From NCBI RefSeq assembly GCF_014235185.1, contig NZ_CP060131.1:1371501-1435500 (forward strand): DNA of 64,000 nt. The letters run 5' to 3'. How positions within the stretch are numbered: position 1 is the first letter of the stretch; each line of letters opens with the position of its first letter. The position numbers and the translations under genes are program-made. The stretch is from Pseudonocardia petroleophila. Its GTDB lineage: Bacteria > Actinomycetota > Actinomycetes > Mycobacteriales > Pseudonocardiaceae. The notes beneath the pieces were generated by a model that saw nothing but the letters and a program-made list of their open reading frames with translations, was not told the DNA's origin and searched no databases. This document shows, piece after piece, positions 34,351 to 42,244 of the stretch.

Positions 34351-34435
34351 ACGGGCCCAACCGTTCGTGCTGGTCAGGACCTGCGTCGAATTGGCGCGCC
34401 CGACAGGATTCGAACTCCCAACCTTCTGATCCGTA
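34351..34435 (-). repeat. att-like repeat 3: decayed hairpin plus tRNA-Arg(ACG) 3' end
   Basis: CCGTTCGTGCTGGTCAGG (34361-34378) matches the loop and right arm of the other hairpins, but the left arm has decayed. After the same 8-base spacing, 34392-34435 is a tRNA-Arg 3' segment on the minus strand, more diverged than repeats 1 and 2. No 5' half is present. It is the right end of cassette 2. Confidence 0.65.
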
Positions 34436-34466
34436 TCGCGTCGCCCACTTGCTACAAGGCGCCTAG

Positions 34467-35060
34467 CTATCGTCCGACTCCGCCCTCTTGACGTTCCAGG
34501 GCCCGTCGCGCGTAGACGCGTGCGCCGGACATGCGCCACTGCGCGAACTCGATGCTCACGTCGAAGTGCTCGGCGACCAAATCGTTGGTCCAACCACGGA
34601 ACGCGGCCCATCTCGCGGCCTTCTCGGGTAGCAGCAGCTCACCGGAGAAGTACTTGGCTTGCTTCTCGTGGGCCGAGCTGAACTGTCGGCACCCGTCGTC
34701 GGTAAGCAGGACGTCGTGGAAGTCGTGCTCTAGAAGGAAGTGACCGAGTTCGTGGGCGATCGACGACCGTCGCCGCCGCGGGTCGTGGCTGACGTTCTCC
34801 AGGATGATCCGAGCGGATCCGATCGGCACGAGAGCCGCCGACCAGGCCGCCTGCCGGACGGAGGTGAAGTGCTCGACAGCGAAATGGGAGCAGTGCTCGC
34901 CTGGCAACTCGTCGATGGCGTAGATGTCGATGCCGTGGGTGACGGCCAGCGTGTAGGGGTCGAGGCGCTCTCGAGGGGTTACGCCCTGCTCGGACCTCTC
35001 CTCGGCAGCGACCTCGCGCATCTTCTGCTGCGTCCAGGCGCGACGGGCCGCCGGGCTCAC
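34467..35060 (-). CDS. ImmA/IrrE-family metallopeptidase
   Basis: The 197-residue protein has the zinc-peptidase motif HELGHFLLEH at about residue 103 and a downstream Glu-containing helix (HEKQAKYFSGELLLP). These are the ImmA/IrrE features. ImmA cleaves its cognate XRE repressor to derepress mobile elements or stress genes. The GTG start overlaps the XRE stop (GTGA), and it lies directly right of att-like repeat 3, a typical position for an element's control module. Confidence 0.85.
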   Translation of the reverse strand: MSPAARRAWTQQKMREVAAEERSEQGVTPRERLDPYTLAVTHGIDIYAIDELPGEHCSHFAVEHFTSVRQAAWSAALVPIGSARIILENVSHDPRRRRSSIAHELGHFLLEHDFHDVLLTDDGCRQFSSAHEKQAKYFSGELLLPEKAARWAAFRGWTNDLVAEHFDVSIEFAQWRMSGARVYARRALERQEGGVGR

Positions 35061-35437
35061 GCGGTCTCCGTCCTCCGGGACTCGCCGAACCGACGTACCG
35101 CAGCTCCAATAATCTCTTGCAGGTACCTCACGTCCTCGGCGTCGAGATCGGTGCGAGCGCGAAGCAACGGAGCCAGTTCGGCCATCAGTTCCGGTTCGGA
35201 CACCGTCGGCAAGGATGCCTCTGAGCGGATACGGAAGGTCTCAGCCGGCACGTTGAGCCAGTGGGTCATCGCCATGAACGCGTGGACGTCGGGGCTCTTG
35301 AGGTTCGCCAGACGGGACAGTGTCGACGGGCTTAGTCCAAGCTCTCGGGCCAGTTCTCTCCACGACAACCCGCGGCTCATCCGGGCAGCGTCGAGCGCTG
35401 CATGCAACGCGGCAACGTCGACGTGAGCGTCGGCCAT
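35057..35437 (-). CDS. XRE-family repressor paired with ImmA
   Basis: The 126-residue protein has an XRE helix-turn-helix (LSWRELARELGLSPSTLSRLANLKSPDV) at about 23-50. The C-terminal half probably contacts the ImmA-like protease encoded downstream. The ATG follows GGAGG. Two identical palindromic sites lie 32-90 bases upstream, so it most likely represses its own promoter and possibly the divergent CBASS operon. Confidence 0.85.
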   Translation of the reverse strand: MADAHVDVAALHAALDAARMSRGLSWRELARELGLSPSTLSRLANLKSPDVHAFMAMTHWLNVPAETFRIRSEASLPTVSEPELMAELAPLLRARTDLDAEDVRYLQEIIGAAVRRFGESRRTETA

Positions 35438-35468
35438 GGTGTCCTCCCGCGGCGACCGTACCCACAAG

Positions 35469-35527
35469 AACGTTCGACATGTCGAGAACGAGCGCGTAGC
35501 GTGATCCGCAACGTTCGACATGTCGAG
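35469..35527. promoter_or_regulatory. duplicated XRE operator
   Basis: AACGTTCGACATGTCGAG occurs twice, exactly, at 35469-35486 and 35510-35527, 41 bases apart (about four helical turns). The core TCGACATGTCGA is a perfect 12-base palindrome. The pair sits between the minus-strand XRE gene and plus-strand cap6, so it could coordinate both transcripts. Confidence 0.65.
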
Positions 35528-35719
35528 CATCGTTGCTCAAGTGGGTCGACGTCCCGAGGGGCCCCAGCCCTCGTCCACACGAGGTCGCGCACCCCGGTAC
35601 CCGATCTCTGATGTCCTCAAGGAGGACAGCATGCCCGCGTCTCACCTCCGCTCGGCCGCGTTTTGCGCTGGCCCGGAATCCGCTGCCATTCAGGTTGCTC
35701 GCCGGAGAGGATCCGCGCT

Positions 35720-36633
35720 GTGAGCCGGCTGGCTACTCCGACACCGGCGCGCCGGCGGACGCCAGAGATCGGCTTGCCCGGGATTGCGGATGCACGCCTG
35801 CTGCCTGATGCAGAGTTCACAGGGGCGTGGGAGTCGAACCTGCTGCCCGAGGGCATGAAGGCGCGGTTGGTGCAGGACGCCGTTGCCGGAGTGCAGCTGC
35901 GGCGGGCAATCCGGTTCGAGGATCTTCCGCTGCACGGTCTGACCCTGCTGATCGGCCCCCCCCCGGGGTCGGGAAGACCACTGTGGCTCGTGGCCTGGCC
36001 GACAAGATCGCCCGGACCCTGCCCGACGAGTGGCTGTTCGTCGAGGTCGACCCGCACGGCCTCGTCAGCGCTGCGTTGGGACGTAGCCAGCGCAGCGTGG
36101 AGAATCTGTTTGGCACGGTGCTCGATGAGTACGCCGCATCTGGGCCGATGGTGGTCCTGATCGACGAGGTAGAGACACTGGTTACCGACCGGTCTGGGCT
36201 GTCGCTGGAGGCCAACCCCATCGACGTACACCGGGCGGTGGATGCCGCGCTGGTCGGGCTGGACCGGTTGGCCCGCCGGCATCAGAGCGTGCTCGTGCTG
36301 GCGACGAGCAACTTCCCCGAGATCATCGACCCGGCGCTGGCCTCGCGGGCCGATCGGGTTATCGAGGTCCCACTGCCGAGCGAGGCGGCGCGGCGAGAGA
36401 TCCTCGAAGCGACAGCCCGGGCAGTGGCCACGGCTTTCCCCGGGGCGACGTCGCTGCTGCACCCCGCAGTCCTCGACCAGGCGGCTCGCCTCACGGAGGG
36501 CATGGACGGCAGGAGACTCCGCAAGGCGGTAGCGGCGGCGTGCGGGCGACGCGGCGAGTGCGCCGCCGACCCGTCTCTCGTGACAGGGGACGACCTGCTG
36601 GCCGAGCTGCACGAACCGCGGTGGGCACAGTGA
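35720..36633 (+). pseudogene. cap6: TRIP13/Pch2-like AAA+ ATPase (Cap6), frameshifted in a C9 tract
   Basis: The N-terminal part reads from GTG at 35720 to TLLIGPP; the rest continues in another frame with GVGKTTVARGLADKIA, Walker B VVLIDEVETL, LATSNFPEIIDPALASRADR and a C-terminal lid. The break is the C9 run at 35956-35964; seven or ten Cs would rejoin the frames as GPP(P)GVGKT. The IDEVETL...LATSNF...SRAD pattern is that of TRIP13, which in type III CBASS strips HORMA from the CD-NTase to reset the system. Its end overlaps the next gene (GTGA). Confidence 0.75.
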
Positions 36634-37130
36634 GCGTCGTTGCCCGCCGCGTCGCAGCCGTCCCCGCCCGGTCCGCAACCGACACCTGGCGAGCGATCAC
36701 CGCCCTGCTGACCGCCGACGGCGATCCCGCCCGGTCACGGCTCGAGGCGGTGACGAACTTGGCCGCGATGCTGATCACGGAGGAGTACACCACGCTGGCC
36801 CCGATCGTCATCCTGCCCGCGGTGGGTGACCGGATCCGGATCTATACCGTCCACGGCGAGGCCGCCGCCGACGCAATGCACGAGGAGCAACCTCTGGCCA
36901 GCTGGCCGTTGCAGGCGTCGGGATGGACGATCTCGTTTCCGTGCGAGGAGCTCGACCTGGCCGACACAACCGAGGCTCTGCGCGCGCACCCGGGCTTCAC
37001 CGCTCGCGATCTCCGCGCCGGAGCCGACAGCACCGCCGAGAGCGCTGTCGAAAGTGGTGGTGCGCCCGCTCGCACCGCTGATCGTCGCGATGCGCTGGTC
37101 GTGGACCTCGAGGAGTTGAGGCGGTCGTGA
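36630..37130 (+). CDS. CBASS accessory protein of unknown fold (Cap8 position)
   Basis: The 166-residue protein lies between cap6 and the HORMA gene with 4-base GTGA overlaps on both sides, so it is an integral operon member. It has a helical N-terminus (TDTWRAITALLTADGDPARSRLEAVTNLAAMLI) and a beta-rich middle (IVILPAVGDRIRIYTVHG). Some type III CBASS operons encode a second HORMA-like or accessory protein called Cap8 here. I cannot confirm homology by eye. Confidence 0.6.
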   Translation: MSVVARRVAAVPARSATDTWRAITALLTADGDPARSRLEAVTNLAAMLITEEYTTLAPIVILPAVGDRIRIYTVHGEAAADAMHEEQPLASWPLQASGWTISFPCEELDLADTTEALRAHPGFTARDLRAGADSTAESAVESGGAPARTADRRDALVVDLEELRRS

Positions 37131-37365
37131 GCACGGTGCGCGTCAACACCGCCAGCTTCGCCCACACCCACGTCGCGACCAACCTGTTGCGCGGACTCAA
37201 GCGCATCGTGCAGGCCAGTGGTCTGTCGACCGCGAGCTTGATCGGTACGTGGTCGGTCCTGGAGGACGGCGTGGCCACCTGGCTGGGCACCGGCCACCTG
37301 CAGACCCTTGTGCTGGAGGTATTGGGACTGCCCAGACTTTGGTTGACCCAGTTTCGGTAGGTGGG

Positions 37366-38233
37366 TCAGGCTGCGTGGGCGGTGTTGAGCAGTGTCTCGA
37401 ACTCGATCGGGGTCAGTCGTCCGAGGCCTTGTTGGCGGCGTCGGCGGTTGTAGGTGGTCTCGATCCAGGACACGATCGCCAGCCGCAGCTCGGCGCGGGT
37501 GGCCCAGCGTCTGCGGTTCAGGACGTTCTTTTGCAGCAAGCTGAAGAACGACTCCATTGCGGCGTTGTCGGCACAGGTTCCGACGCGACCCATCGAGCCG
37601 CGTAGTCGGGCGGCGCGGAGTTCGCGCTGGTAGGCGTGTGACCGGAATTGGCTGCCTCGGTCGGAGTGCACGATCGTCGCCGCCGAGGTTCCGCGCAGCG
37701 CCACCGCGTTGCGCAGCGCGGTGACCGCCAGCGCGGAGGTCATACGAGCGTCGATCGAGTAGCCCACGATCCGCTTGGAACAGGCGTCTTTGATCGCGCA
37801 GAGATAGATCTTGCCCTCGCCGGTGGGGGTGCTCGGTGATGTCGGTCAGCCACAGCTGGTTCGGTCGCGCCGCGGTGAACTCGCGTCGCACGAGGTCATC
37901 GTGCACCGGTGGTCCGGGCCGGCGCTGGCGGCCGCGTCGGCGGGCGTGAGTCGACCACAGCTGCTGCAGCGTGCACAGCCGGCTGACTCGATTGCGCGAG
38001 GCTGCCCAGCCCTGCGCAGCGAGTTCGTCGGCGATGAACCGGTAGCCGAACTCGGGGTCGTCGTGGTGGACATCGATCGCGGCGTTGATCAGATAAGCGT
38101 CGTCGTAGTCACGATCGCTGACCGGCTTTGCTTTCCACTGGTAGAAGGCCTGTTTGGAGAAACCCAGCACCCGGCAGGTCACCGCGACCGGGATCTTGTC
38201 GTCGGCGAGGTCGAGGACCAGCGGGTACATCAT
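37366..38233 (-). pseudogene. IS3 OrfB transposase (DDE integrase core), frameshifted
   Basis: It starts at ATG overlapping the OrfA stop (ATGA). The first frame reads the HTH_21-like part (FGYRFIADELAAQGW) to LWLTDITEH, with the first catalytic Asp. The second frame continues with GYSIDARMTSALAVTALRNA, the second Asp in IVHSDRGSQF and the Glu in NAAMESFFSLLQKNVL. One extra base in the G5 run at 37824-37828 breaks the frame. This is not the usual OrfA/OrfB slippage site, so the copy is inactive unless the indel is a sequencing error. Confidence 0.8.
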
Positions 38234-38548
38234 TTTGGGAGGACGTCGCGGGCGAAGTAGGCCGTCGCGCGGCGCAGGATCTCGTTCTCCTGCTCGAGCT
38301 GCTTGGTCCGGCGGCGCAGCTCGCGGTTCTCGGCCTCTAGATCACCCGAGCGGCTGCCGTGGGCCGGAGCCGAGGACGAGGCGGCCTGGGCAGGCAGGCC
38401 GTTCTCGCGGTCGGCGATCCTCAACCATCGGTTCAGACACGACTCTGAGATCCCGAAGCTGCGCGCGACCTGGGCCATCGACTGGTCGCCCTGACGGGCG
38501 ACCGCGATCACATCACGTCGGAACTCGGCCGGGAACGGCTTGGGCACG
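38230..38548 (-). CDS. IS3 OrfA, helix-turn-helix transposase subunit
   Basis: The ~105-residue protein starts VPKPFPAEFRRDVIAVARQGDQS and has a transposase-8-type helix-turn-helix (SMAQVARSFGISESCLNRWL). A leucine-zipper-like C-terminus (ENRELRRRTKQLEQENEIL) follows. GTG at 38548 gives the common PKPFP start; a slightly longer reading is possible. Confidence 0.8.
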
Positions 38549-38933
38549 ATGACGATCCTTCCAGCGAGGACCACGTCCTCACAGGTCAGGAGTCAACCGA
38601 ACCCTGGGCAGTCCCATTCGACCCGGACCGGCGCGCGGGAAACGACCTGGTCGGCCGGTTCGACTTCGCCATCGACTACGGCTACTACTCCGACGGCGAC
38701 GGTGAGCTGTGGTACGACCCCGACAGCATCGCCTTCGCTGTCAGGAAGGCGGGCGGGTACCTGTCGCGATGCCAGTATCGGGTGGTGGCCACGACCGCGC
38801 CCGGGCGTCCCGACGTAGCGGGATGGTCCACCACATCGCTGCGGGAGACGACCGGCTTCCAGCGCCATACCACCGGTACGGCCGTCGGCGGGGGCGCGCT
38901 CGGCGCCAGCTTGGCCTACTACACGAGGACTGC

Positions 38934-39818
38934 ATGATGCTCACTGTCAGCGAGGCGTTCGACAAGTTCAGCAGCCGCTTGGAGATCACCGAGACCGAGG
39001 AGAAGGCGGCCAGCCGGCGCCAGCAGGACATCCGAGCCCTGCTCGGCGACACGTTCGCCATTGACGACGACTTCTTGACCGGATCCTACCGGCGGGAGAC
39101 CAAGACCAAGCCGTTGCGCGACGTCGACATCATGATCGTGCTCGCCGACCGCGACTACCTCGACCGCCACCCTCGCAATGTCCTCGCCGACGTCGAGGCC
39201 GCCCTCGCGCCCAACTACGGGCAGAACCGGGTTGAGCCCGACCGGCGCGCGGTGCGCGTCGACTTCGACGTCGTTGGCGACGTCACCGGGCTGGACGTGG
39301 TCAGCTTCGACGTCGTCCCCGCGTTCGCCGACGACGTGAACTACCTGATTCCCGACGACGTGCTCGGGGAATGGATCTCGACCAACCCGAAGGTCCATGC
39401 GGAGAAGGCCACCGCGGCGAATCAGGCGTTCGCGAAGCAGTGGAAGCCGCTAGTGAAGATGATCAAGAGCTGGAACGGTCAGCACGGCAACCCCATCGAT
39501 CCGTCGTTTCTGATCGAGGTCATGGCGCTGGACATCATGACCGGGCCCTGGGGTAGCGATCGCCCTCGAGAACTGCGTCAGTTCTTCGCCACAGCTCACG
39601 ACCGCATCGACGAGCGGTGGCGCGATCCGGCCGGACTCGGTCCCGACATATCGGACACCCTGCACGACACCCCGGGCGCCCTCGAAGCGGCTCGCACCGC
39701 CCTCCGAGCCGCCGAACAGACCTGCACCCGAGCAATTCAGCTGCAGAGTAGCGGTCGCATTGGAGAGGCGCTCGACACCTGGCAGGGGCTGTTCGGCTCC
39801 GCGTTCGCGAAGTCGTGA
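38934..39818 (+). CDS. CD-NTase (SMODS-type cyclic oligonucleotide synthase)
   Basis: The 294-residue nucleotidyltransferase has GSYRR at 50-54, the catalytic DVD at 63-65 and the third Asp in FDVVPAF at about 126, the Pol-beta-like active site of cGAS/DncV-like enzymes. A C-terminal helical domain binds the acceptor nucleotide. It makes a cyclic oligonucleotide on phage infection, activated by HORMA-peptide binding in type III CBASS. All three acidic residues are present, so the enzyme looks intact. The start overlaps the HORMA stop; the stop overlaps the effector start. Confidence 0.9.
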   Translation: MMLTVSEAFDKFSSRLEITETEEKAASRRQQDIRALLGDTFAIDDDFLTGSYRRETKTKPLRDVDIMIVLADRDYLDRHPRNVLADVEAALAPNYGQNRVEPDRRAVRVDFDVVGDVTGLDVVSFDVVPAFADDVNYLIPDDVLGEWISTNPKVHAEKATAANQAFAKQWKPLVKMIKSWNGQHGNPIDPSFLIEVMALDIMTGPWGSDRPRELRQFFATAHDRIDERWRDPAGLGPDISDTLHDTPGALEAARTALRAAEQTCTRAIQLQSSGRIGEALDTWQGLFGSAFAKS

Positions 39819-40732
39819 CCCAGCCTGCACGACCGGTCCCATCTGGGAGTTCCGCCGACATCACCCGTCGGCAGAACCAACCTGATCATCTCGCCCGCCT
39901 GCGTGCCTACAGCCGCCTCTACGCTGTGGCGCAGCGCTGGCGTCGGGTCCGCGTGCTCGGCACCCTTATCCTTGCTATCACCGGCCCGGTGCTCGCACTG
40001 AGCAGCATCGACACCAAGGGCGTGCTCGGCGCCATCAGCGCGGCCTGGCTGATCCTGGGCCGGACCGTTCTTTCCAGGCTCGAACAACGTGCTCGCAGTC
40101 AGGCTGTCACCGTTCACGAGCTCTACGACACGGAGCTGTTCCGGCTGCCCTGGAACGACGCCCTCGCCGGCCGCCGACCGCTGCCCGACGATGTCGCCGC
40201 CGCAGCGCGCCGCCAATCCGACCACCAACGGTTCCACACCTGGTTCACCGTCGACCTCGCCAGCGTCCCTTGGCCCGCCGACGTTCTGCTCTGTCAACGG
40301 CAGAGCACTGTGTGGGGTCGAGGCGACCATCGCAGCTACGCCACCACCGTCGCCGTATTGGGAGCGATCTGCCTACTAACCGGCGTGGCTATAGCCGTGA
40401 CGATGGGCCTCACCCTCGCTGACTACTTGGTCAAGCTCTTCCTGCCGACCGCGCCGGCCTTGCTCGACTCAATCGAGATTTCGCGATCGCACCGGGGTAC
40501 CTCCGTGACCCGCACCGACGACGTCGCCGCGATCGACGACCTCTATGAAGCCCACCGTGATGACCTCAGCGCCATCTCGGTCAACGAGGTGCGCGCCATA
40601 CAAGACGCCTCGTTCACCGCCCGCATCGACACCCCACGGGTACCCGGCTGGTTCTACAAGATCCGCCGCCGGGGAACACACGCCGACACCGCTGCCGGGG
40701 TCGACACCCTTCGCAGATCGACCTCGACGTAA
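39815..40732 (+). CDS. S-4TM family putative pore-forming CBASS effector
   Basis: The 305-residue protein starts RQNQPDHLARLRAYSRLYAVAQRWRRVRV, followed by two transmembrane helices (TLILAITGPVLALSS; GVLGAISAAWLILGRTV). A long cytosolic segment (ELYDTELFRLPWN) comes next, then two more helices (AVLGAICLLTGVAIAVTM; ADYLVKLFLPTAPALL). This is the SMODS-associated four-TM effector: second-messenger binding would open a pore and kill the infected cell. GTGA overlap with the CD-NTase gene makes it the last gene of the operon. Confidence 0.85.
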   Translation: MTQPARPVPSGSSADITRRQNQPDHLARLRAYSRLYAVAQRWRRVRVLGTLILAITGPVLALSSIDTKGVLGAISAAWLILGRTVLSRLEQRARSQAVTVHELYDTELFRLPWNDALAGRRPLPDDVAAAARRQSDHQRFHTWFTVDLASVPWPADVLLCQRQSTVWGRGDHRSYATTVAVLGAICLLTGVAIAVTMGLTLADYLVKLFLPTAPALLDSIEISRSHRGTSVTRTDDVAAIDDLYEAHRDDLSAISVNEVRAIQDASFTARIDTPRVPGWFYKIRRRGTHADTAAGVDTLRRSTST

Positions 40733-40776
40733 TCGCCCAGAAATCCATCACAGACCGAAGATCCGACCGCCTCTAT

Positions 40777-41030
40777 GTGGTGGCGGTATGGCCGCGGCTG
40801 CACGTGATCGTCGGCCTGCTCGACGACTACCCCGGCGTCGACGCCCCGGTCATCGCCAGCCGGCTCGGCGAGACCCTGCGCTGCACGCGATCGAACTCAA
40901 CGCCGGCCGCGACGTGCCCATCGGGATCCGCCGCGCCGTCCGCCACCTCGGCGACGCGGTGCGGGGCGAAATGCAGCCAACCCTCGCAGCCCCGGGCAGG
41001 CCGACGGGCGCCTATCGACCGTTGCTGGTG
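40777..41030 (+). other. coding remnant, unidentified
   Basis: A frame reading VVAVWPRLHVIVGLLDDYPG ends near LGETLR. The adjacent frame continues with HAIELNAGRDVPIGIRRAVRHLGDAV, as if one base were missing near 40890. I recognise no family. It is probably a decayed gene from the element. Confidence 0.3.
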
Positions 41031-41281
41031 ATCCGGGGCAGGGCCCCGGCGAGACCGAACAGGTCCACGTCGCCCTGCTCGGTCAGGCCCGGAACGACGC
41101 CGATCAGAGTGTCGGCCACGCAGACCCGGTACTCCTGGCGGCCGCGATCCATCGCCGCGATGACGAGAGCGTCGGATGCCGCTTCGATCGCCTCCGCCTG
41201 CGTCGTCACGATCCCGCCGGCCAGGTGCTGCGCATTCTCCACTCCAGCGCTGAGCACACCGAGCGTCCAGATGATGTCCAT
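41012..41281 (-). CDS. small hypothetical protein (89 aa)
   Basis: It starts MDIIWTLGVLSAGVENAQHLAGGIVTTQAEA and has balanced composition with no domain recognised. It lies 67 bases downstream of another hypothetical gene on the same strand, with a GC-rich hairpin (CGGGGCGG/CCGCCCCG, 41301-41328) in between. The pair may be accessory genes of an actinomycete integrative element. Confidence 0.5.
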   Translation of the reverse strand: MDIIWTLGVLSAGVENAQHLAGGIVTTQAEAIEAASDALVIAAMDRGRQEYRVCVADTLIGVVPGLTEQGDVDLFGLAGALPRITSNGR

Positions 41282-41348
41282 CCGCGCAGGATCACAGGTT
41301 CGGGGCGGCCGCGTCGGCGACCGCCCCGAGTTGTCCACAACCCGCGCG

Positions 41349-41876
41349 CTACTCGTCCTCGGTGGGGTTCTCCCCCAACAACCGGGCCGCCTGACGCCAC
41401 GCGCGCAGCATCGAGGTGTAGGCGGTCGCGTCGCACACCTCCCACGTGACCGGACCGATCTCGATCCGCAGCATCGCCGGAACCGCCCCACCCACCTGGG
41501 ACGGCAGCGACGCCCACGTCACGTCCGGCAGTCCGGCGAACCGGATCATCGCCGCCACCGTCGTGGGCCCGATCAGCAACGGCCGGCGCCCCGCGACCGC
41601 CGGGGCCAGCGACCGCGCTCCGACCGCGGCGCCGCTCCACCCGTCCGCGACTGCCCGGGCGGTCTCCCCGGCTCGAACGTAGATCAGCACGGTGCCGAGG
41701 GTGAGACCGAGCTGCTGCTCCGCCGTGCCGACGTGAGCGAGATCGAGACGGGCGGGAACGAGTCCGGCGGCGCGGACGGTCAGGCTCGTGACCACCGAGG
41801 ACTTGGTGATCATCCGTGCCTGCGTGGTCGGGCTCGGCTGCTCGACGGTGCGGCTGCGGTTAGAACGTGCGGGCAT
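41349..41876 (-). CDS. hypothetical protein, actinomycete mobile-element type (175 aa)
   Basis: The start MPARSNRSRTVEQPSPTTQA is chosen because the longer upstream reading runs through structured repeat DNA. The protein has a conserved-looking core (GLTLGTVLIYVRAGETARAVADGW; RIEIGPVTWEVCDATAYTSMLRAWRQAARLL). From memory it resembles hypothetical proteins near transfer genes in actinomycete integrative elements, but no conserved domain is known to me. Confidence 0.5.
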   Translation of the reverse strand: MPARSNRSRTVEQPSPTTQARMITKSSVVTSLTVRAAGLVPARLDLAHVGTAEQQLGLTLGTVLIYVRAGETARAVADGWSGAAVGARSLAPAVAGRRPLLIGPTTVAAMIRFAGLPDVTWASLPSQVGGAVPAMLRIEIGPVTWEVCDATAYTSMLRAWRQAARLLGENPTEDE

Positions 41877-41962
41877 GGCGGCCTCCCGGGTCCGGGTGGG
41901 CCTGTCGGCCCGTCCCCTTGGGGTGGCGGGGCGCTGTGTTCCCCGCCGCCGTAAGGCGTCCC

Positions 41963-42058
41963 AACACGGCCTGCGAGGCTCGCGCTCAAGGGCGGCCGAA
42001 GGCCGTCGCATGCGACGCGAGCGCAGCGAGCGCCCTTGAACGTGAGTCAGGCCGTGTT
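41963..42058. repeat. nested inverted repeats, cruciform-forming segment
   Basis: AACACGGCCTG (41963-41973) pairs perfectly with CAGGCCGTGTT (42048-42058). Inside, CGCTCAAGGGCG (41983-41994) pairs with CGCCCTTGAACG (42031-42042) with one mismatch. At the centre are GGCC-GAA-GGCC and the palindrome GTCGCATGCGAC. A further hairpin, GGCGGGG/CCCCGCC, lies at 41925-41947. It sits between divergent genes and could be a transfer or replication site, or a structured RNA. Confidence 0.6.
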
Positions 42059-42244
42059 AAGCCACAGGGCCGGCAGGCCCCCGCCGAAGGCGGTCCATCA
42101 GCACTTCCTCGGCCTCGCGGCCTTGAGCGAGAGTGACCCCCTCCCTGGCCGCAGTCGTTCCCCGCCGCCGACCCCCGGAACCGGTGCGGTGGTCAGGTTC
42201 GCCACCCCGTCATCAGTGCGGAGCAGGATGAGCGCACGACGGTG

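Larger units (their letters stand above)
37324..38615 (-). mobile_element. IS3-family insertion sequence, 1292 bp
   Basis: Terminal inverted repeats start GGGACTGCCCAG on both sides, with further matches inward (left ACTTTGGTTGACC, right GGTTCGGTTGACT). They are flanked by the 3-bp direct repeat ATT (37321-37323 and 38616-38618). OrfA and OrfB lie on the minus strand. The intact target duplication and the exact reading-frame restoration of the host gene indicate a recent insertion. Confidence 0.9.
37127..38937 (+). pseudogene. cap7: bacterial HORMA-domain protein (Cap7) split by an IS3 element
   Basis: The 5' part (37127-37323) encodes 65 residues including FAHTHVATNLLRGLKRIVQ; the 3' part (38619-38937) encodes RFDFAIDYGYYSDGDGELW, YRVVATTAPGRPDVAGW and AYYTRTA. 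Removing the element and one ATT duplicate rejoins them in frame as a 171-residue protein, typical for bacterial HORMA domains. HORMA binds a closure peptide and activates the CD-NTase. With the insertion the system should lack its activator. Start and stop overlap the neighbouring genes (GTGA, ATGA). Confidence 0.8.

Noticed and set aside
22612..34435. Three possible tRNA-Arg genes
   Set aside because: Each copy contains only the 3' part from the anticodon loop to CCA. The D-arm and 5' acceptor strand are missing, so none is a functional tRNA; they fit attachment repeats.
37127..38937. Independent short genes on either side of the IS element
   Set aside because: The 5' and 3' pieces rejoin in frame exactly when the IS and one target duplicate are removed, so they are halves of one HORMA gene.
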